Positions 1 through 8,134 of a DNA stretch of 64,000 bases are shown piece after piece. The notes beneath the pieces were generated by a model. It was not told the DNA's origin. It searched no databases and saw only the letters and a program-made list of their open reading frames with translations. The translations under genes and the position numbers were made by a program. Source of the stretch: Chloroflexus aggregans DSM 9485 (GTDB lineage: Bacteria; Chloroflexota; Chloroflexia; Chloroflexales; Chloroflexaceae); assembly GCF_000021945.1 (NCBI RefSeq), contig NC_011831.1, positions 2,741,353 to 2,805,352 of the forward strand, in the 5' to 3' direction. Within the stretch, counting starts at the first letter, position 1. Each line of letters starts with the position of its first letter.

Positions 1-138
1 AACGGCACCCTTCGCTACCGCCCAATGGGAAAACCAGTTTACCAACCGACAGGCAAAGAGAAGGTATCCCAGATTCCTGAAGAATGGAAAGAGCCTTCCC
101 AAGTGCGGCTTTTGGAAGAACAAGGTGAATACGAATGA
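1..138 (+). CDS. C-terminal end of a probable DNA methyltransferase (partial)
   Basis: An open frame enters at base 1 and ends at TGA 136-138. About 45 residues are visible, charged and without a catalytic motif, so the identity cannot be read directly. The stop overlaps the ATG of the following restriction endonuclease gene in an ATGA arrangement, which shows translational coupling. Type II restriction genes are usually paired with their methyltransferase, so a cognate modification enzyme is the best inference. Another cassette-borne protein is possible. Confidence 0.45.
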   Translation, partial: NGTLRYRPMGKPVYQPTGKEKVSQIPEEWKEPSQVRLLEEQGEYE

Positions 139-704
139 TCATTGCGGTAATTTACTCTTTCAATCGTGGTGAGGGGATTATCCGCTCCCAATACTCGGCG
201 GAACTCGGAGAAGTAGAGCAAGTTATTGCTGCCGTCGACAGCACACAATGCAAAACGAAAACCAGCCGAGAAAAGACAATGCCCGGTAGAATGCTCTATA
301 GCCCGCGAGCTTTGAACAGGGCTTTTACGAAAGAGTTTGGATCGCGTGGCTGGGAGAAATATAAGGTGCAATGCGATTACTCAACCGAGTATTATGTACC
401 TGGCTATGTTCCCAGCAGCCCATCAAAGGGAGCTTTTCGCGAGATAGATTTTGTCAAGAACCGAGTAGGTATTGAAGTTCAATTTGGCAAATATGCTTTT
501 ATGGTCTACAACGTCTGCGCAAAAATGACCATTTTCCACAAGTTGGGAGTGATAGACGTAGGCATTGAGATTGTGCCAATTAAGCTCTTCGCTGAAGAGA
601 TGTCTACAGGTGTTTCATATTTTGAACAGTTTGTTTGGGATTTAGAGCATCGGGGCATTGCGGATATTGATATTCCTGTACTCGTTCTGGGAGTAACGAC
701 GTGA
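135..704 (+). CDS. BglII-family type II restriction endonuclease
   Basis: A 189-residue protein that should cut double-stranded DNA at a short palindrome. The core matches my memory of BglII closely: Asp105, eight residues, then Glu114-Val-Gln116, the same D-x8-E-V-Q spacing as the BglII catalytic residues Asp84, Glu93 and Gln95. After it come a conserved aromatic/Asn stretch, a Phe-His-Lys triplet near 134-136, a Tyr-Phe-Glu-Gln motif near 163 and a DIPV.VLG ending as in BglII. The protein is somewhat shorter than BglII (223 aa), missing C-terminal sequence. It starts inside the upstream stop (ATGA), consistent with a methyltransferase-endonuclease pair. No frame damage is visible, so it may be active. 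Recognition sequence cannot be inferred; GATC-type cores (RGATCY, AGATCT) are typical of the family. Confidence 0.8.
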   Translation: MIIAVIYSFNRGEGIIRSQYSAELGEVEQVIAAVDSTQCKTKTSREKTMPGRMLYSPRALNRAFTKEFGSRGWEKYKVQCDYSTEYYVPGYVPSSPSKGAFREIDFVKNRVGIEVQFGKYAFMVYNVCAKMTIFHKLGVIDVGIEIVPIKLFAEEMSTGVSYFEQFVWDLEHRGIADIDIPVLVLGVTT

Positions 705-757
705 AAGATAATGTCAGACTCACACGCACTTCACCTGACGCCACGTCGTTGGGTCGC
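691..757 (+). repeat. inverted repeat at the end of the endonuclease gene, possible attC-like site
   Basis: AACGACGTG (695-703) is the exact reverse complement of CACGTCGTT (742-750), and an inner pair GTCAG (714-718) / CTGAC (735-739) extends the fold. The right end reads GTTGGGT (748-754), which fits the integron R' core GTTRRRY, but the left end GAGTAAC fits RYYYAAC poorly. The stop codon of the endonuclease lies inside the left arm. It could be a degenerate attC site or a simple terminator hairpin; there is no T-run. Confidence 0.3.
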
Positions 758-818
758 TTGTTTCCTCCTTGTGGGGACGTGTGTTTTGGCCTCAAATCCT
801 ACTGAAAGGAGTTTCGCA

Positions 819-1463
819 ATGAAGGTCTTATTTCTCGGCTCAAGTCAGTCGCCCTTAGTCGAGTGGTTACAATCTGTGGGCGAAGAAGTCGTAGCTACTA
901 TGGAACCGATTGATGTCGCATTTCTAGATGCATACTCACCTGACTTTATCGTGAGCTATGGGTACCGCCATATCATCAAGAAAGATGTTCTTCTCCGGTA
1001 CACAGGTAGAGCCATCAATCTTCATATTTCCTACCTCCCATGGAACAGGGGAGCAGACCCTAATTTTTGGAGTTTTGTCGAAGACACTCCAAAAGGGGTA
1101 ACGATTCATTATCTGAATGAAGGGGTTGACACTGGTGACATCATTGTTCAAAAACGAGTTACGTTTTCCGAGAGCGACACGTTGAGAACAAGTTACGACA
1201 AACTTCAAGAAGAAATACAAGCACTCTTCAAAGACAACTGGGCTAGTATTCGGACGGGGGAATGCCATCGTAAAAGACAACAAGGCAAGGGAGCATTCTA
1301 TAGGCTCAAAGATAAGGAAAGACTTTCTCACCTTTTAACTCGCGGATGGGATACACCGATTGCGGTTTTGGAAGAATATGCGGCTGAAACTCAAATGGTT
1401 ATGCAGTTTTGGGATACATATGACGCTGAAATCAACGAAATACGCAGGCAAGGTACGTCGTGA
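819..1463 (+). CDS. formyltransferase-domain protein (GART fold)
   Basis: A 214-residue protein with the N10-formyltetrahydrofolate-dependent formyltransferase fold. The central Asn-Leu-His-Ile-Ser..Leu-Pro-Trp-Asn-Arg-Gly segment (about residues 64-76) contains the catalytic Asn-x-His pair and the Leu-Pro loop, and Val-Asp-Thr-Gly-Asp-Ile-Ile (about 103-109) supplies the catalytic Asp. It lacks the C-terminal tRNA-binding domain of methionyl-tRNA formyltransferase, so a sugar-nucleotide, amino or base formylation role is more likely than initiator tRNA. The start at 819 is chosen because GAAAGGAG lies seven bases upstream and the fold begins there; a longer frame from 711 has no such support. 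It sits between a restriction endonuclease and an attC site, so it looks like a cassette gene. Confidence 0.7.
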   Translation: MKVLFLGSSQSPLVEWLQSVGEEVVATMEPIDVAFLDAYSPDFIVSYGYRHIIKKDVLLRYTGRAINLHISYLPWNRGADPNFWSFVEDTPKGVTIHYLNEGVDTGDIIVQKRVTFSESDTLRTSYDKLQEEIQALFKDNWASIRTGECHRKRQQGKGAFYRLKDKERLSHLLTRGWDTPIAVLEEYAAETQMVMQFWDTYDAEINEIRRQGTS

Positions 1464-1483
1464 GACATACATTCCGACGGTGC

Positions 1484-1554
1484 GGGCTAACCATGGGTTG
1501 CAGCCGATGTTACTCTACTATGCTCCGCAATGCGGCTGAACCCGACCGTTAGGC
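1484..1554 (+). repeat. integron attC recombination site
   Basis: The segment folds as two arms in the attC order R''-L''-L'-R'. R'' is GGCTAAC (1485-1491), L'' is GGGTTGCAGCCG (1495-1506), L' is CGGCTGAACCC (1533-1543) and R' is GTTAGGC (1548-1554), an exact match to GTTRRRY. L'' equals the reverse complement of L' except for one extra G, which is the extrahelical base that gives attC sites their polarity. Unpaired spacers of 3-4 bases separate the R and L boxes on both arms, and a small hairpin (CCGCA/TGCGG) occupies the loop. The site lies 20 bases after the formyltransferase stop and just before the next reading frame, where a cassette boundary should be. The R'' box has one deviation from RYYYAAC. 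No integrase gene is in the window. Confidence 0.65.
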
Positions 1555-1569
1555 CGCCAGATACGACAA

Positions 1570-1884
1570 GTGACAGCGCTGATCATTTTCTTTGGCGACA
1601 ATTTACCAGTTTTACAGAGTCTTTCTCACGATTCGGTAGCCCTAATCTGCATTGAACCTCCCTTCAATACGGACAAAATCCCGAGTCGAACCCGCTTGTC
1701 TACCGTCCGTAATGAACATGGCGACCGGATGGGGTTTCAAGGCAAGTGATATCAGACAATCAAGCTCAGCACGAAGGAATACGCTGACATCTTTGCTGAT
1801 TACCTTGCTTTTCTCGAACCGCAATGAGGTGAGGCTCGGCGAGTGCATAAGGCAAATGGCAGCCTTTTTGCTCACATCGACGAG
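1570..1884 (+). pseudogene. DNA adenine/cytosine-N4 methyltransferase remnant
   Basis: One frame from GTG 1570 encodes the N-terminal part of an amino-methyltransferase of the beta class: Phe-x-Gly-Asp-Asn-Leu-x-Val-Leu, then the catalytic box as Glu-Pro-Pro-Phe-Asn-Thr (normally Asp/Asn first), an Arg-Thr-Arg..Gly-Asp-Arg-x-Gly-Phe stretch, and a Phe-x-Asp-Tyr-Leu-x-Phe-Leu-Glu-Pro helix followed by Asn-Gly-Ser-Leu-Phe-x-His-Ile-Asp. In-frame TGA codons at 1747 and 1825 break it and similarity stops after 1884, so the C-terminal half is gone. It begins 16 bases after the attC R' box, as a third cassette would. The altered catalytic box suggests decay began before or with the stops. Confidence 0.7.
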
Positions 1885-2610
1885 AGGGCATGGTCAGGCC
1901 TTGGTTCCCGGTATGGCGGAACAGATATACCAAGCGCTCGGGGCAAGCGGGTACTGACCACCATGGGTACTACCGTCCAACTTGTGCCACCCGTGGTGCG
2001 TCTGACCCCATCGCCCCCGTTGGGGTAGGGACGTAGCTGCCAAGCGCACATAGCTTGGGTCTTATCAGGTTGTGGGTGTCCCGCCAGGCACACCACAATG
2101 CACTGGCTGCGCGTCCACGGCCTGGCGTCACGCCGGTGATGCCACCGAAGCCGGTAGATAGGGATGAGCCGTCTGCACGCAGTACCACTTCCCAAGGGCA
2201 GCCGGTCATACACCCAGACCGCACCCGTTTACGGATTCGGTGGTCATCCACCTTGGGCCACCAACGCCCGGGGGACGGCCTGGCGATCAAGGGTGCGCTG
2301 ACGGCCGGTAAGGTATCGGTAACGGCATGTTTGCGCATTCCGCACAGTTTACCCCGTGTTGCCCTTTTTGAAATAGGTTCTCGGGCGGTGACAGATCTAC
2401 TTGTCAGCAAAACGATTCATTGCTATTCAATCGGAACGTTGTGCCCATTGCGTAGATGCTGCTGACGACGGTTGGTATGCACGCACCCCTGATAGAGAAG
2501 CCGCAACCGGGGCGGTCAGCACAGGTGTTCAATCCGTGTCAGCGTTACATCTAATACAACACCACATTATGGTGAGGGAACGGACTGCTCTGCGATGGGA
2601 GCGGGTAATG
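1885..2610. other. non-coding or degenerate accessory sequence
   Basis: No convincing gene. Several overlapping frames on both strands stay open but have uneven composition and no recognisable domain. On the minus strand a short Thr-Gly-Cys-Pro-Trp-Glu piece around 2200 and a Gly-Ser-Gly-Thr-Ala-Cys-Arg-Arg piece in another frame vaguely recall an IS5-type transposase N-terminus split by a frameshift, but this is too weak to annotate. The stretch separates the cassette-like genes from the resident FHA gene and is probably the worn edge of the accessory insertion. Confidence 0.4.
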
Positions 2611-3387
2611 TTACGGTGTCTCTACGGGTATGCGGTTCAAACGGAGGCGAACTGTTGCCCCTAACCAAATATCATCATGAGCGACATGTATAGGTGTATG
2701 GGGACGTAGCCGTTGTCGTACCGGTCCACTGAACACGCCCGCCGGACTAGCGAGATCGACAATCTGCGCTGTCTCCTCACTCAGAATAATCTGCGCGTGA
2801 CGTGGCGCGATGTCCGCTGCAATCACGATGAGGTGGCAGGCCGGATCACTGCCGACAGTGAGTAAACTGGCAGCGAGCGTGATTGTCCGTTCACCTTCTT
2901 CATCACAAATCTGGGCTTGCCAGCGTGCAGTGGTGGGCACCACTGAGGGTTGGCGAGATGCTGCACGCGGCATTCGGAGTAGCCGAAGGCCGAGTAATCC
3001 GGTAACGGTGATACCAACAACGATGACGAGGCCGCTGAGCCATAGTGAAGATTCCGCTGCAACGATCAGCACGGCCTGTTGGCCACACCCGTATACCGTT
3101 GCTGAAGCCGGTAGTGAGCCGGTAAATTGTACCCGCCAGCGATGGTGGCCCGAGGCAGTAATTGTGTGGGGATGCTGCGGTGGTGACGTCTCTGTCCAAA
3201 CGCGGATGTCGTGCGGTGAATAGTGGCAGCCGACCAACAGCGCCCATGCAACCGGCGAGATTCGTTCAACACCGAGAATGAAAGGAAGGGGCGATGCAGA
3301 TGGTACCGACGGCGGGAACATGGCAGCGGTGAAAGTCGGCCAGCTTAGTAGTACCAGCAGACATAAGACAAGGTTACGGTGACCCAT
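2611..3387 (-). CDS. membrane-anchored FHA-domain protein
   Basis: A 258-residue protein. Residues 1-22 form a signal peptide (short positive start, Leu-rich core, Ala-x-Ala end). About residues 25-120 are an extracytoplasmic segment with paired Cys. A transmembrane helix lies near 121-142. Residues 163-255 form an FHA domain: a Leu-Thr-Val-Gly-Ser-Asp strand and a Pro-Arg-His-Ala motif correspond to the phosphothreonine-binding GR..S..H region, although the usual Gly-Arg is Gly-Ser. The FHA part would face the cytoplasm and bind phosphothreonine proteins; a partner kinase is not in this window. GAGGAG lies just upstream of the ATG. The substrate is unknown. Confidence 0.75.
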   Translation of the reverse strand: MGHRNLVLCLLVLLSWPTFTAAMFPPSVPSASPLPFILGVERISPVAWALLVGCHYSPHDIRVWTETSPPQHPHTITASGHHRWRVQFTGSLPASATVYGCGQQAVLIVAAESSLWLSGLVIVVGITVTGLLGLRLLRMPRAASRQPSVVPTTARWQAQICDEEGERTITLAASLLTVGSDPACHLIVIAADIAPRHAQIILSEETAQIVDLASPAGVFSGPVRQRLRPHTPIHVAHDDIWLGATVRLRLNRIPVETP

Positions 3388-3514
3388 AACGCTCTCCTCA
3401 ATACGGGTAGTGCTCTCTTCATGTACACCGTATGAGGAGCGTAAAAGTTGCGCGATGACGCAATAGTTGTTAGTCGTTCATTCGTTGGTGGTGGGCATCG
3501 AGCGCAGCGCGATG

Positions 3515-4586
3515 TTATTGCAAGGATAGGCGAATCAGAACGTCTTGTGGTGAGCGTGCCGTATTGATCGTACTCATGTCAATGCCCAAAGCGGTCATCG
3601 TTTGCGCCGCCGTTGGTGAAATACCGGTGAGGATAGTCTCACAACCAATCAGGCGCAACGCTCGGATAGTTTGGATCAGACTCTGGGCTGCCGTTGTATC
3701 AAATGTGGGAACGCCGGCAACATCGATCACCATCAGCTTGATGCGACGCGAACTAACAACTTCGAGCAGTCGTTGCGTGAGCTTTGACGTGCGTTCACTA
3801 TCGATGTGGCCGACGATCGGTGCGAGCATCACATCTTGACCAATCTCGACAGTTGGCGTCTCGAGTGATTGCACGAGATCGCGTAACATCCGCTCGGTTG
3901 CCTGCAATTGGGTTGCCTGTTGTTCGAGTTGCTGGGCCTGTTCGGCTGCGCGTTGTGCATTGAGGCGGGCACGTGCGGCTTCGGCTGTAGCCTGATGCGC
4001 CAATCGTTCTAACCGCTGCACAAGTGTGTTAAACGGTACGATGATCAGTAGTGTAATCGCGAGGTAGAGGAAGATTGAGCCGGCCCATTCTTCAATCGAA
4101 TCTTGTACGGTTACAACGTCGGTGACCTCCAAACCGACGTTACCGGAGATGTAGAGCGCTGCTGCAATGACCAATGTGATGAACGAGATCGCTAAAGTGA
4201 TGATCCCACCACGGAGGTCAAAATAGACTAACGCCTACGATGACACCAATCCAGAGTAAGCGACCACTACCGACTAACCCAAAGAAGATGAGCAGAAAGG
4301 TGGAGCTTGCACCGAGGACGCTCAGCATAAGGATCGCCCGTATGTTCAGGCTAAGTTGCCGAAGGGTTGCTGCACCAACAACAATCACGTAAGTGAGCGC
4401 GTAAACGGTAATGTACGGCCACGCACGATAACTCAGGGTGAGGTAATCTGACCACGATCCGATGATCAGTGCTAACCCACCAAACACAGCGAGAACCCAT
4501 AAGAGGTTATTGAGAATCTGTAGGCGCCATTGGGTGATGAGGCTGGTCGCATTTATTGATTGGTCAGTGGACGATGGTTGAGACAC
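3515..4586 (-). pseudogene. membrane STAS-domain protein split by a frameshift
   Basis: Two frames form one protein. The upstream part (4586 down to about 4218) encodes several transmembrane helices and runs into a TGA at 4218. The downstream part continues in another frame with a further helix pair, a coiled-coil rich in Ala, Glu, Gln and Arg, and a C-terminal STAS domain (about 110 residues, with Val-Ile-Asp-Val-Ala-Gly-Val-Pro-x-Phe-Asp-Thr and no obvious phosphorylatable Ser except Thr in that loop). Sequence between about 4190 and 4235 reads smoothly if one base is gained or lost. Intact relatives in Chloroflexota pair such membrane parts with STAS output like RsbR-type stress proteins. 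GTG 4586 is preferred over GTG 4595 because GGAG then sits eight bases upstream. It may also be a sequencing error. Confidence 0.65.
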
Positions 4587-4619
4587 GCTAATCACTCCAA
4601 AAATTGATTACATCTGCAA

Positions 4620-5549
4620 TTATAACATTGCTACAACGGATGGTGCCTCGGCCTGAGTGATTGGTAAACAAACGAGGATACCATCACGAAGTTGAAGCAT
4701 AATCCGGTTACTATGTACGATAACAGAAACCGCGAGCTGTTCACCAACACGATAATCAATCGCGTCGCCAATCGTAGCCGTCTGACCATCGGCGGCAACG
4801 TAGGTGAAAGGTTGCCCCCATTCGGCAATGGCGCGCACGAAAGCGTAAGCTTGCACTACCGACCATGCCGCAGTGAAATGTAAATCGCTAGATCGTGGTG
4901 CTGGGTAGGTACTACCGTCGGTGGCTTGCGGTTGCGGCTGCCATGTCGATGTTACCAGATCGTTGAGGGCCTCCGGTAGTAAGCGGGCCGCTTGTTGGCC
5001 GGCCACCGTCTCGATCACACTCAGTCGTTCGCCGAAAGGAAGATCAAACCATGCCTGAAGCACTATTGGGCCGTGGTCAAAGGCTTCATCCATCAGGTGC
5101 CATGTGATAGCAGTACGCTGCCAACCTAGCCGTAAGGCACAAAAGAGTGGTTCTGGCCCGCGCAGTTCTGGCAACGGTGAGGGGTGCATATTGAGAAACC
5201 CTAGCCGTGGTATCGTGAGAAGTGGTGGACGAATGCGCCAAGGCCAGCATACGACGATGGCTAGATCAACCCGTTGTTGCTCCAATTGTGCGGCTAATGC
5301 GGTCATACCGTCTCGGCTGACGGCAAAGCGAGGGACGTTAGCTTGGGCAGCGCGTGAATATAGCGTGATCGGTGTTACGATCTCTTGACGGGGAATTGGC
5401 GATGTCGGCGGCAGGATGGTAAGCGCCGGCATACCCGGTGGCGCCGGATGAACCAAACCCACAATCTCTACCGGCAGTTCGGTGAGCCTGTGCCATACTG
5501 TCCATGCTAATGGCCCCGGTATAGCAAAGAAGACAATTCGCATGCTCAT
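4620..5549 (-). CDS. methionyl-tRNA formyltransferase-like protein
   Basis: A 309-residue protein with both domains of the methionyl-tRNA formyltransferase family. The N-terminal catalytic domain has Leu-Asn-Met-His-Pro-Ser-Pro-Leu-Pro-Glu-Leu-Arg-Gly-Pro (about residues 118-131), where Asn-x-His and the SLLP-like loop bind formyl-THF, and Asp-Glu-Ala-Phe-Asp-His-Gly-Pro (about 154-161) in the place of the canonical Asp-Thr-Gly-Asp box. That second box keeps an acidic residue but is unusual. The C-terminal part (about 210-309) resembles the tRNA-binding barrel. It may be the housekeeping enzyme or a paralogue; the deviating box argues for a paralogue. It is divergent from yggX. Confidence 0.65.
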   Translation of the reverse strand: MSMRIVFFAIPGPLAWTVWHRLTELPVEIVGLVHPAPPGMPALTILPPTSPIPRQEIVTPITLYSRAAQANVPRFAVSRDGMTALAAQLEQQRVDLAIVVCWPWRIRPPLLTIPRLGFLNMHPSPLPELRGPEPLFCALRLGWQRTAITWHLMDEAFDHGPIVLQAWFDLPFGERLSVIETVAGQQAARLLPEALNDLVTSTWQPQPQATDGSTYPAPRSSDLHFTAAWSVVQAYAFVRAIAEWGQPFTYVAADGQTATIGDAIDYRVGEQLAVSVIVHSNRIMLQLRDGILVCLPITQAEAPSVVAML

Positions 5550-5610
5550 TCTTTTCTTTCAGGTATAATGAAACCGATACCGCCGATTGAATAACGTGAA
5601 AGAAGAGCCT

Positions 5611-5913
5611 ATGCCTCGTATGGTACAGTGTGTGAAGCTTGGTCGCGAACTACCCGGTCTTGAGTGCCCACCCTTCCCCGGCCCACTCGGCCAGCGGATT
5701 TACGAGCAGGTTTCGGCGCAAGCATGGCGAATGTGGCCGCAACAGGCGACGCTGATCATTAATCATTACGGTCTTAGCTTGGGCGACCCAAATGCGCAGC
5801 AGATTCTGATGAAGGCCATGGAAGAATTCTTCTTCGGCGAACATGCGCAGGTGCCTGAAGGGTGGACGCCACCAACCGCTGCCCCGGCCAAGGGTGGGCC
5901 ACGCCGTAAGTAA
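5611..5913 (+). CDS. yggX: YggX-type Fe(II)-trafficking / oxidative damage protection protein
   Basis: About 100 residues, the family's normal size (near 90) with a short Pro/Lys tail. The conserved Cys in the Val-Gln-Cys-Val-Lys segment near residue 7, Phe-Pro-Gly-x-Leu-Gly-x-Arg-Ile-Tyr, Ala-Trp-x-x-Trp-x-x-x-Gln-x-x-Leu-Ile-Asn and the terminal Glu-Gly-Trp-x-Pro-Pro all match YggX. The protein is thought to protect Fe-S clusters and handle labile iron. The start at 5611 follows GAAAGAAGAG; an in-frame ATG at 5587 adds eight unconserved residues. Its stop abuts the stop of the convergent ATP-grasp gene with no gap. YggX is best known from Proteobacteria, so transfer is possible. Confidence 0.85.
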   Translation: MPRMVQCVKLGRELPGLECPPFPGPLGQRIYEQVSAQAWRMWPQQATLIINHYGLSLGDPNAQQILMKAMEEFFFGEHAQVPEGWTPPTAAPAKGGPRRK

Positions 5914-7170
5914 TTACATCCGTGCTTCGGTCAATTCAATTGCCGGTACGATTGTAAACTGCAATTGGGCGTGGGCCGCGCACAACGCTGCTTCGACCGT
6001 TGCCGGATCAGGGCCACGGGCAAAGATAAAACCGAGATAACTATCGCCCTCCGGGAGTGGCGTCAGGGGGTAGTGGAGTGGGGCGGTGATCTCTACCGCC
6101 TCAATTCCGGGAATTGCTTGTGCTGCTTCAATACCGGTAACCTCGCGTAAGATGCCGGCTTGTGGAATGGGGATCATCATCACGCCCCCCGCCTGACCGG
6201 CTCGGCTGAGCGACTCGATCGGCAAGCCAATCGCTTGGCGCAAGATCAACTCTTCGAGTGATGCATCGGTGCCGAAGCGCAAGGTGCGCGAACATAAGCC
6301 GCCGATACTGCGATTAGCCAGCTCGATCATCCATGGCCCGCGCTCGTTAATGCGCAATTCGGCATGCAGTGGCCCCTGTTCGAGACCAACCGCTCGCGCC
6401 GCCGCTGCTGTCACGTCGCAAATCGCGGCTTGGGTCGCTGTGGGCAAGCGTGATGGCGTGACGTAAATCGTCTCTTCAAAGAACGGCCCGTCGAGCGGAT
6501 CAGGCTTGTCGAACAGCGCCAGCACCTGCACCTGCCCGCGGTCGATCAACCCCTCTAGCGCCACTTCAAACCCCGGCACAAATTCCTCGACCAGAAACTC
6601 ATGCGTTCTCGGCCCCTCGACCCGGTCAAGTAGCGCCGTCAACCGGCGCGTGGCGGCAACGAATTGGTCGGGGTTATCGGCCCGGATCACGCCGCGGCTA
6701 CCGTTGAGCCGCAACGGTTTCACGACGCATGGGAAGGGAATAGATTGGGCTACTGTCGTGAGATCATCGGCAGTGGTACAGAGGCGAAACGCGGGTGACG
6801 GTACACCGGCGCGAGCAAAGAGCTGGCGCATCAGATGCTTGTCGCGCGCGGCAGCGGCAGCTTCGGGCCGATTGAAAGGTAGACCGAGTTCGGCGCAAGC
6901 CAGCGCCGCTAACTCAACCCCGCTATCATCAACCGGCAGAATCGCGGTGAGCGGCTGGCTGGCGTGCAACGCACGGATGGCGCGTAATGCGGCTGCCTGA
7001 TCACTGAAGTCAATCAGCAAGCGTCCCGGCAACGGGCGGGCCAAGGCCGGCGGCGTATCTTCGGCGACCGTCGCCTGCGCGCCGATCCGTTCGGCAGCGG
7101 CCAGAAAAGCCGGCAACCGGTACGACGATGGCGTGGTGAGGAATAACAGGTGTGGGTGGGTGGGTGGCAT
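5914..7170 (-). CDS. ATP-grasp domain ligase
   Basis: A 418-residue protein of the carbamoyl-phosphate-synthase-like ATP-grasp group. Residues 1-90 form the pre-ATP-grasp fold. Pro-Phe-Pro-Cys-Val-Val-Lys-Pro-Leu (about 145-153) and the following Gly-Ser-Arg-Gly-Val loop bind ATP; Glu-Phe-Leu-Val-Glu-Glu-Phe-Val-Pro-Gly-x-Glu (about 190-201) gives the adenine-contact strand; Glu-Leu-Ala-Asn-Arg (near 287) carries the Mg-binding Glu/Asn pair. The C-terminal 110 residues resemble the ATP-grasp C domain seen in amino-acid and peptide ligases. It should couple an acid to an amine with ATP. The substrate cannot be told and no pathway genes adjoin. A broken methyltransferase lies upstream and runs into its start. 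Confidence 0.75.
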   Translation of the reverse strand: MPPTHPHLLFLTTPSSYRLPAFLAAAERIGAQATVAEDTPPALARPLPGRLLIDFSDQAAALRAIRALHASQPLTAILPVDDSGVELAALACAELGLPFNRPEAAAAARDKHLMRQLFARAGVPSPAFRLCTTADDLTTVAQSIPFPCVVKPLRLNGSRGVIRADNPDQFVAATRRLTALLDRVEGPRTHEFLVEEFVPGFEVALEGLIDRGQVQVLALFDKPDPLDGPFFEETIYVTPSRLPTATQAAICDVTAAAARAVGLEQGPLHAELRINERGPWMIELANRSIGGLCSRTLRFGTDASLEELILRQAIGLPIESLSRAGQAGGVMMIPIPQAGILREVTGIEAAQAIPGIEAVEITAPLHYPLTPLPEGDSYLGFIFARGPDPATVEAALCAAHAQLQFTIVPAIELTEARM

Positions 7171-8134
7171 ACGATGCGCTTACGTGTAAAAAAAGCAGCC
7201 GTTGATAGTTCCCTATTGCGTATTCTACCACCTGTTGCTCTGCTAAAGCACGAGCGGTAGCACTCTCTTTGCCTAAGATTTGGGCTAATGTCAACCGATT
7301 CAGCGAATTGAGCGACTGCGCAGTGATCAGACGCTTGGCATCCCAGAAAGTCAAGGCAGACCAGAACTCTTGCGCCGGATCGGACATCACGAGTTCGTAC
7401 AAGAGAACGCACTTCTCTTCAGAGTCGCATGGAAAGAAGTAGCAAGTATCATCAAGAACCACCGGACGCCCTTGATGCCGAAATATGCGCACGAATCGAA
7501 GTGATACAGCGGTGCCGCTGCGATTCGCATCCCGCGTTGCCAAGTATACGCGAGCGCTTTACGCGCGACGGTAGTTTTGTACAGCACAGCCAGCATGCCG
7601 TGCTTGCCATCAAGCCATTCAAGGTTTTTGCGCAACATCCATATCTGAGATATCAAAATTGCTTTTACCGGTGAGCGCATCAATGCCACGTAGATTATCA
7701 AGATTCGCTTTCACCGGCGTATTTGCGCTGCCTAGCGCGCTCAATGCCGAATTGGTCACCCATGGCGGATTTCCGATCACGAGCATTGGCTCAGGCAATG
7801 TGGCAATGATTGCCGGACAATCGGTGAGAAAGAAATTAGCTTGATGGATTTCAACCCGCGCCTGCGAACATATCCTTGAGCAAACGTGTTGCGCCTGTGA
7901 AACATAGTTCGGGTTTATCTCAAAACCGAGCACGCGACGTGCGTTAGGAAACGTTTCCAACGCTGCTTGTAGAAATGCCCCTACCTCGTATGTTGGTTCA
8001 AGAATGGTATCAGGATCAAATCCGGTCTGTGCAATCAGCGCACAAACTGCTTGCACTAGCTCCAGCGGCGTTTGAAAATTGCCAAATGCGGTTTTGGATG
8101 GGTTCGTAAGCACCGTGTATCGTTGTCGTTTCAA
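7171..8134 (-). pseudogene. SAM-dependent DNA methyltransferase with two frameshifts
   Basis: Reading from 8134 downwards, the first frame gives Phe-x-Thr-Pro near the start, a Leu-Glu-Pro-Thr..Gly-x-Phe SAM loop and the catalytic Asn-Pro-Pro-Trp box (about residue 118), all typical of adenine-N6 DNA methyltransferases. Between 7640 and 7666 the frame must change to continue into Trp-Met-Leu-Arg-Lys and a Leu-Leu-Tyr-Lys-Thr segment, and near 7470-7495 it must change again to reach the C-terminal Phe-Trp-Asp-Ala-Lys-Arg-Leu-Ile-Thr piece. The last frame has no stop before the ATP-grasp gene. About 320 residues can be assembled. No restriction partner is seen beside it. Frameshifts could be real decay or errors. 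Confidence 0.7.

Noticed and set aside
711-818. N-terminal extension of the formyltransferase from 711
   Set aside because: The extra residues overlap the endonuclease-end hairpin, lack a ribosome site, and the fold plus GAAAGGAG point to 819.
1975-2025. Third attC-like site (GTCCAAC ... GTTGGGG)
   Set aside because: The outer boxes fit loosely but no L''/L' pairing exists between them.
1970-2410. IS5-type transposase remnant on the minus strand
   Set aside because: Only two short fragments in different frames recall the family; no terminal repeats or DDE residues were found.
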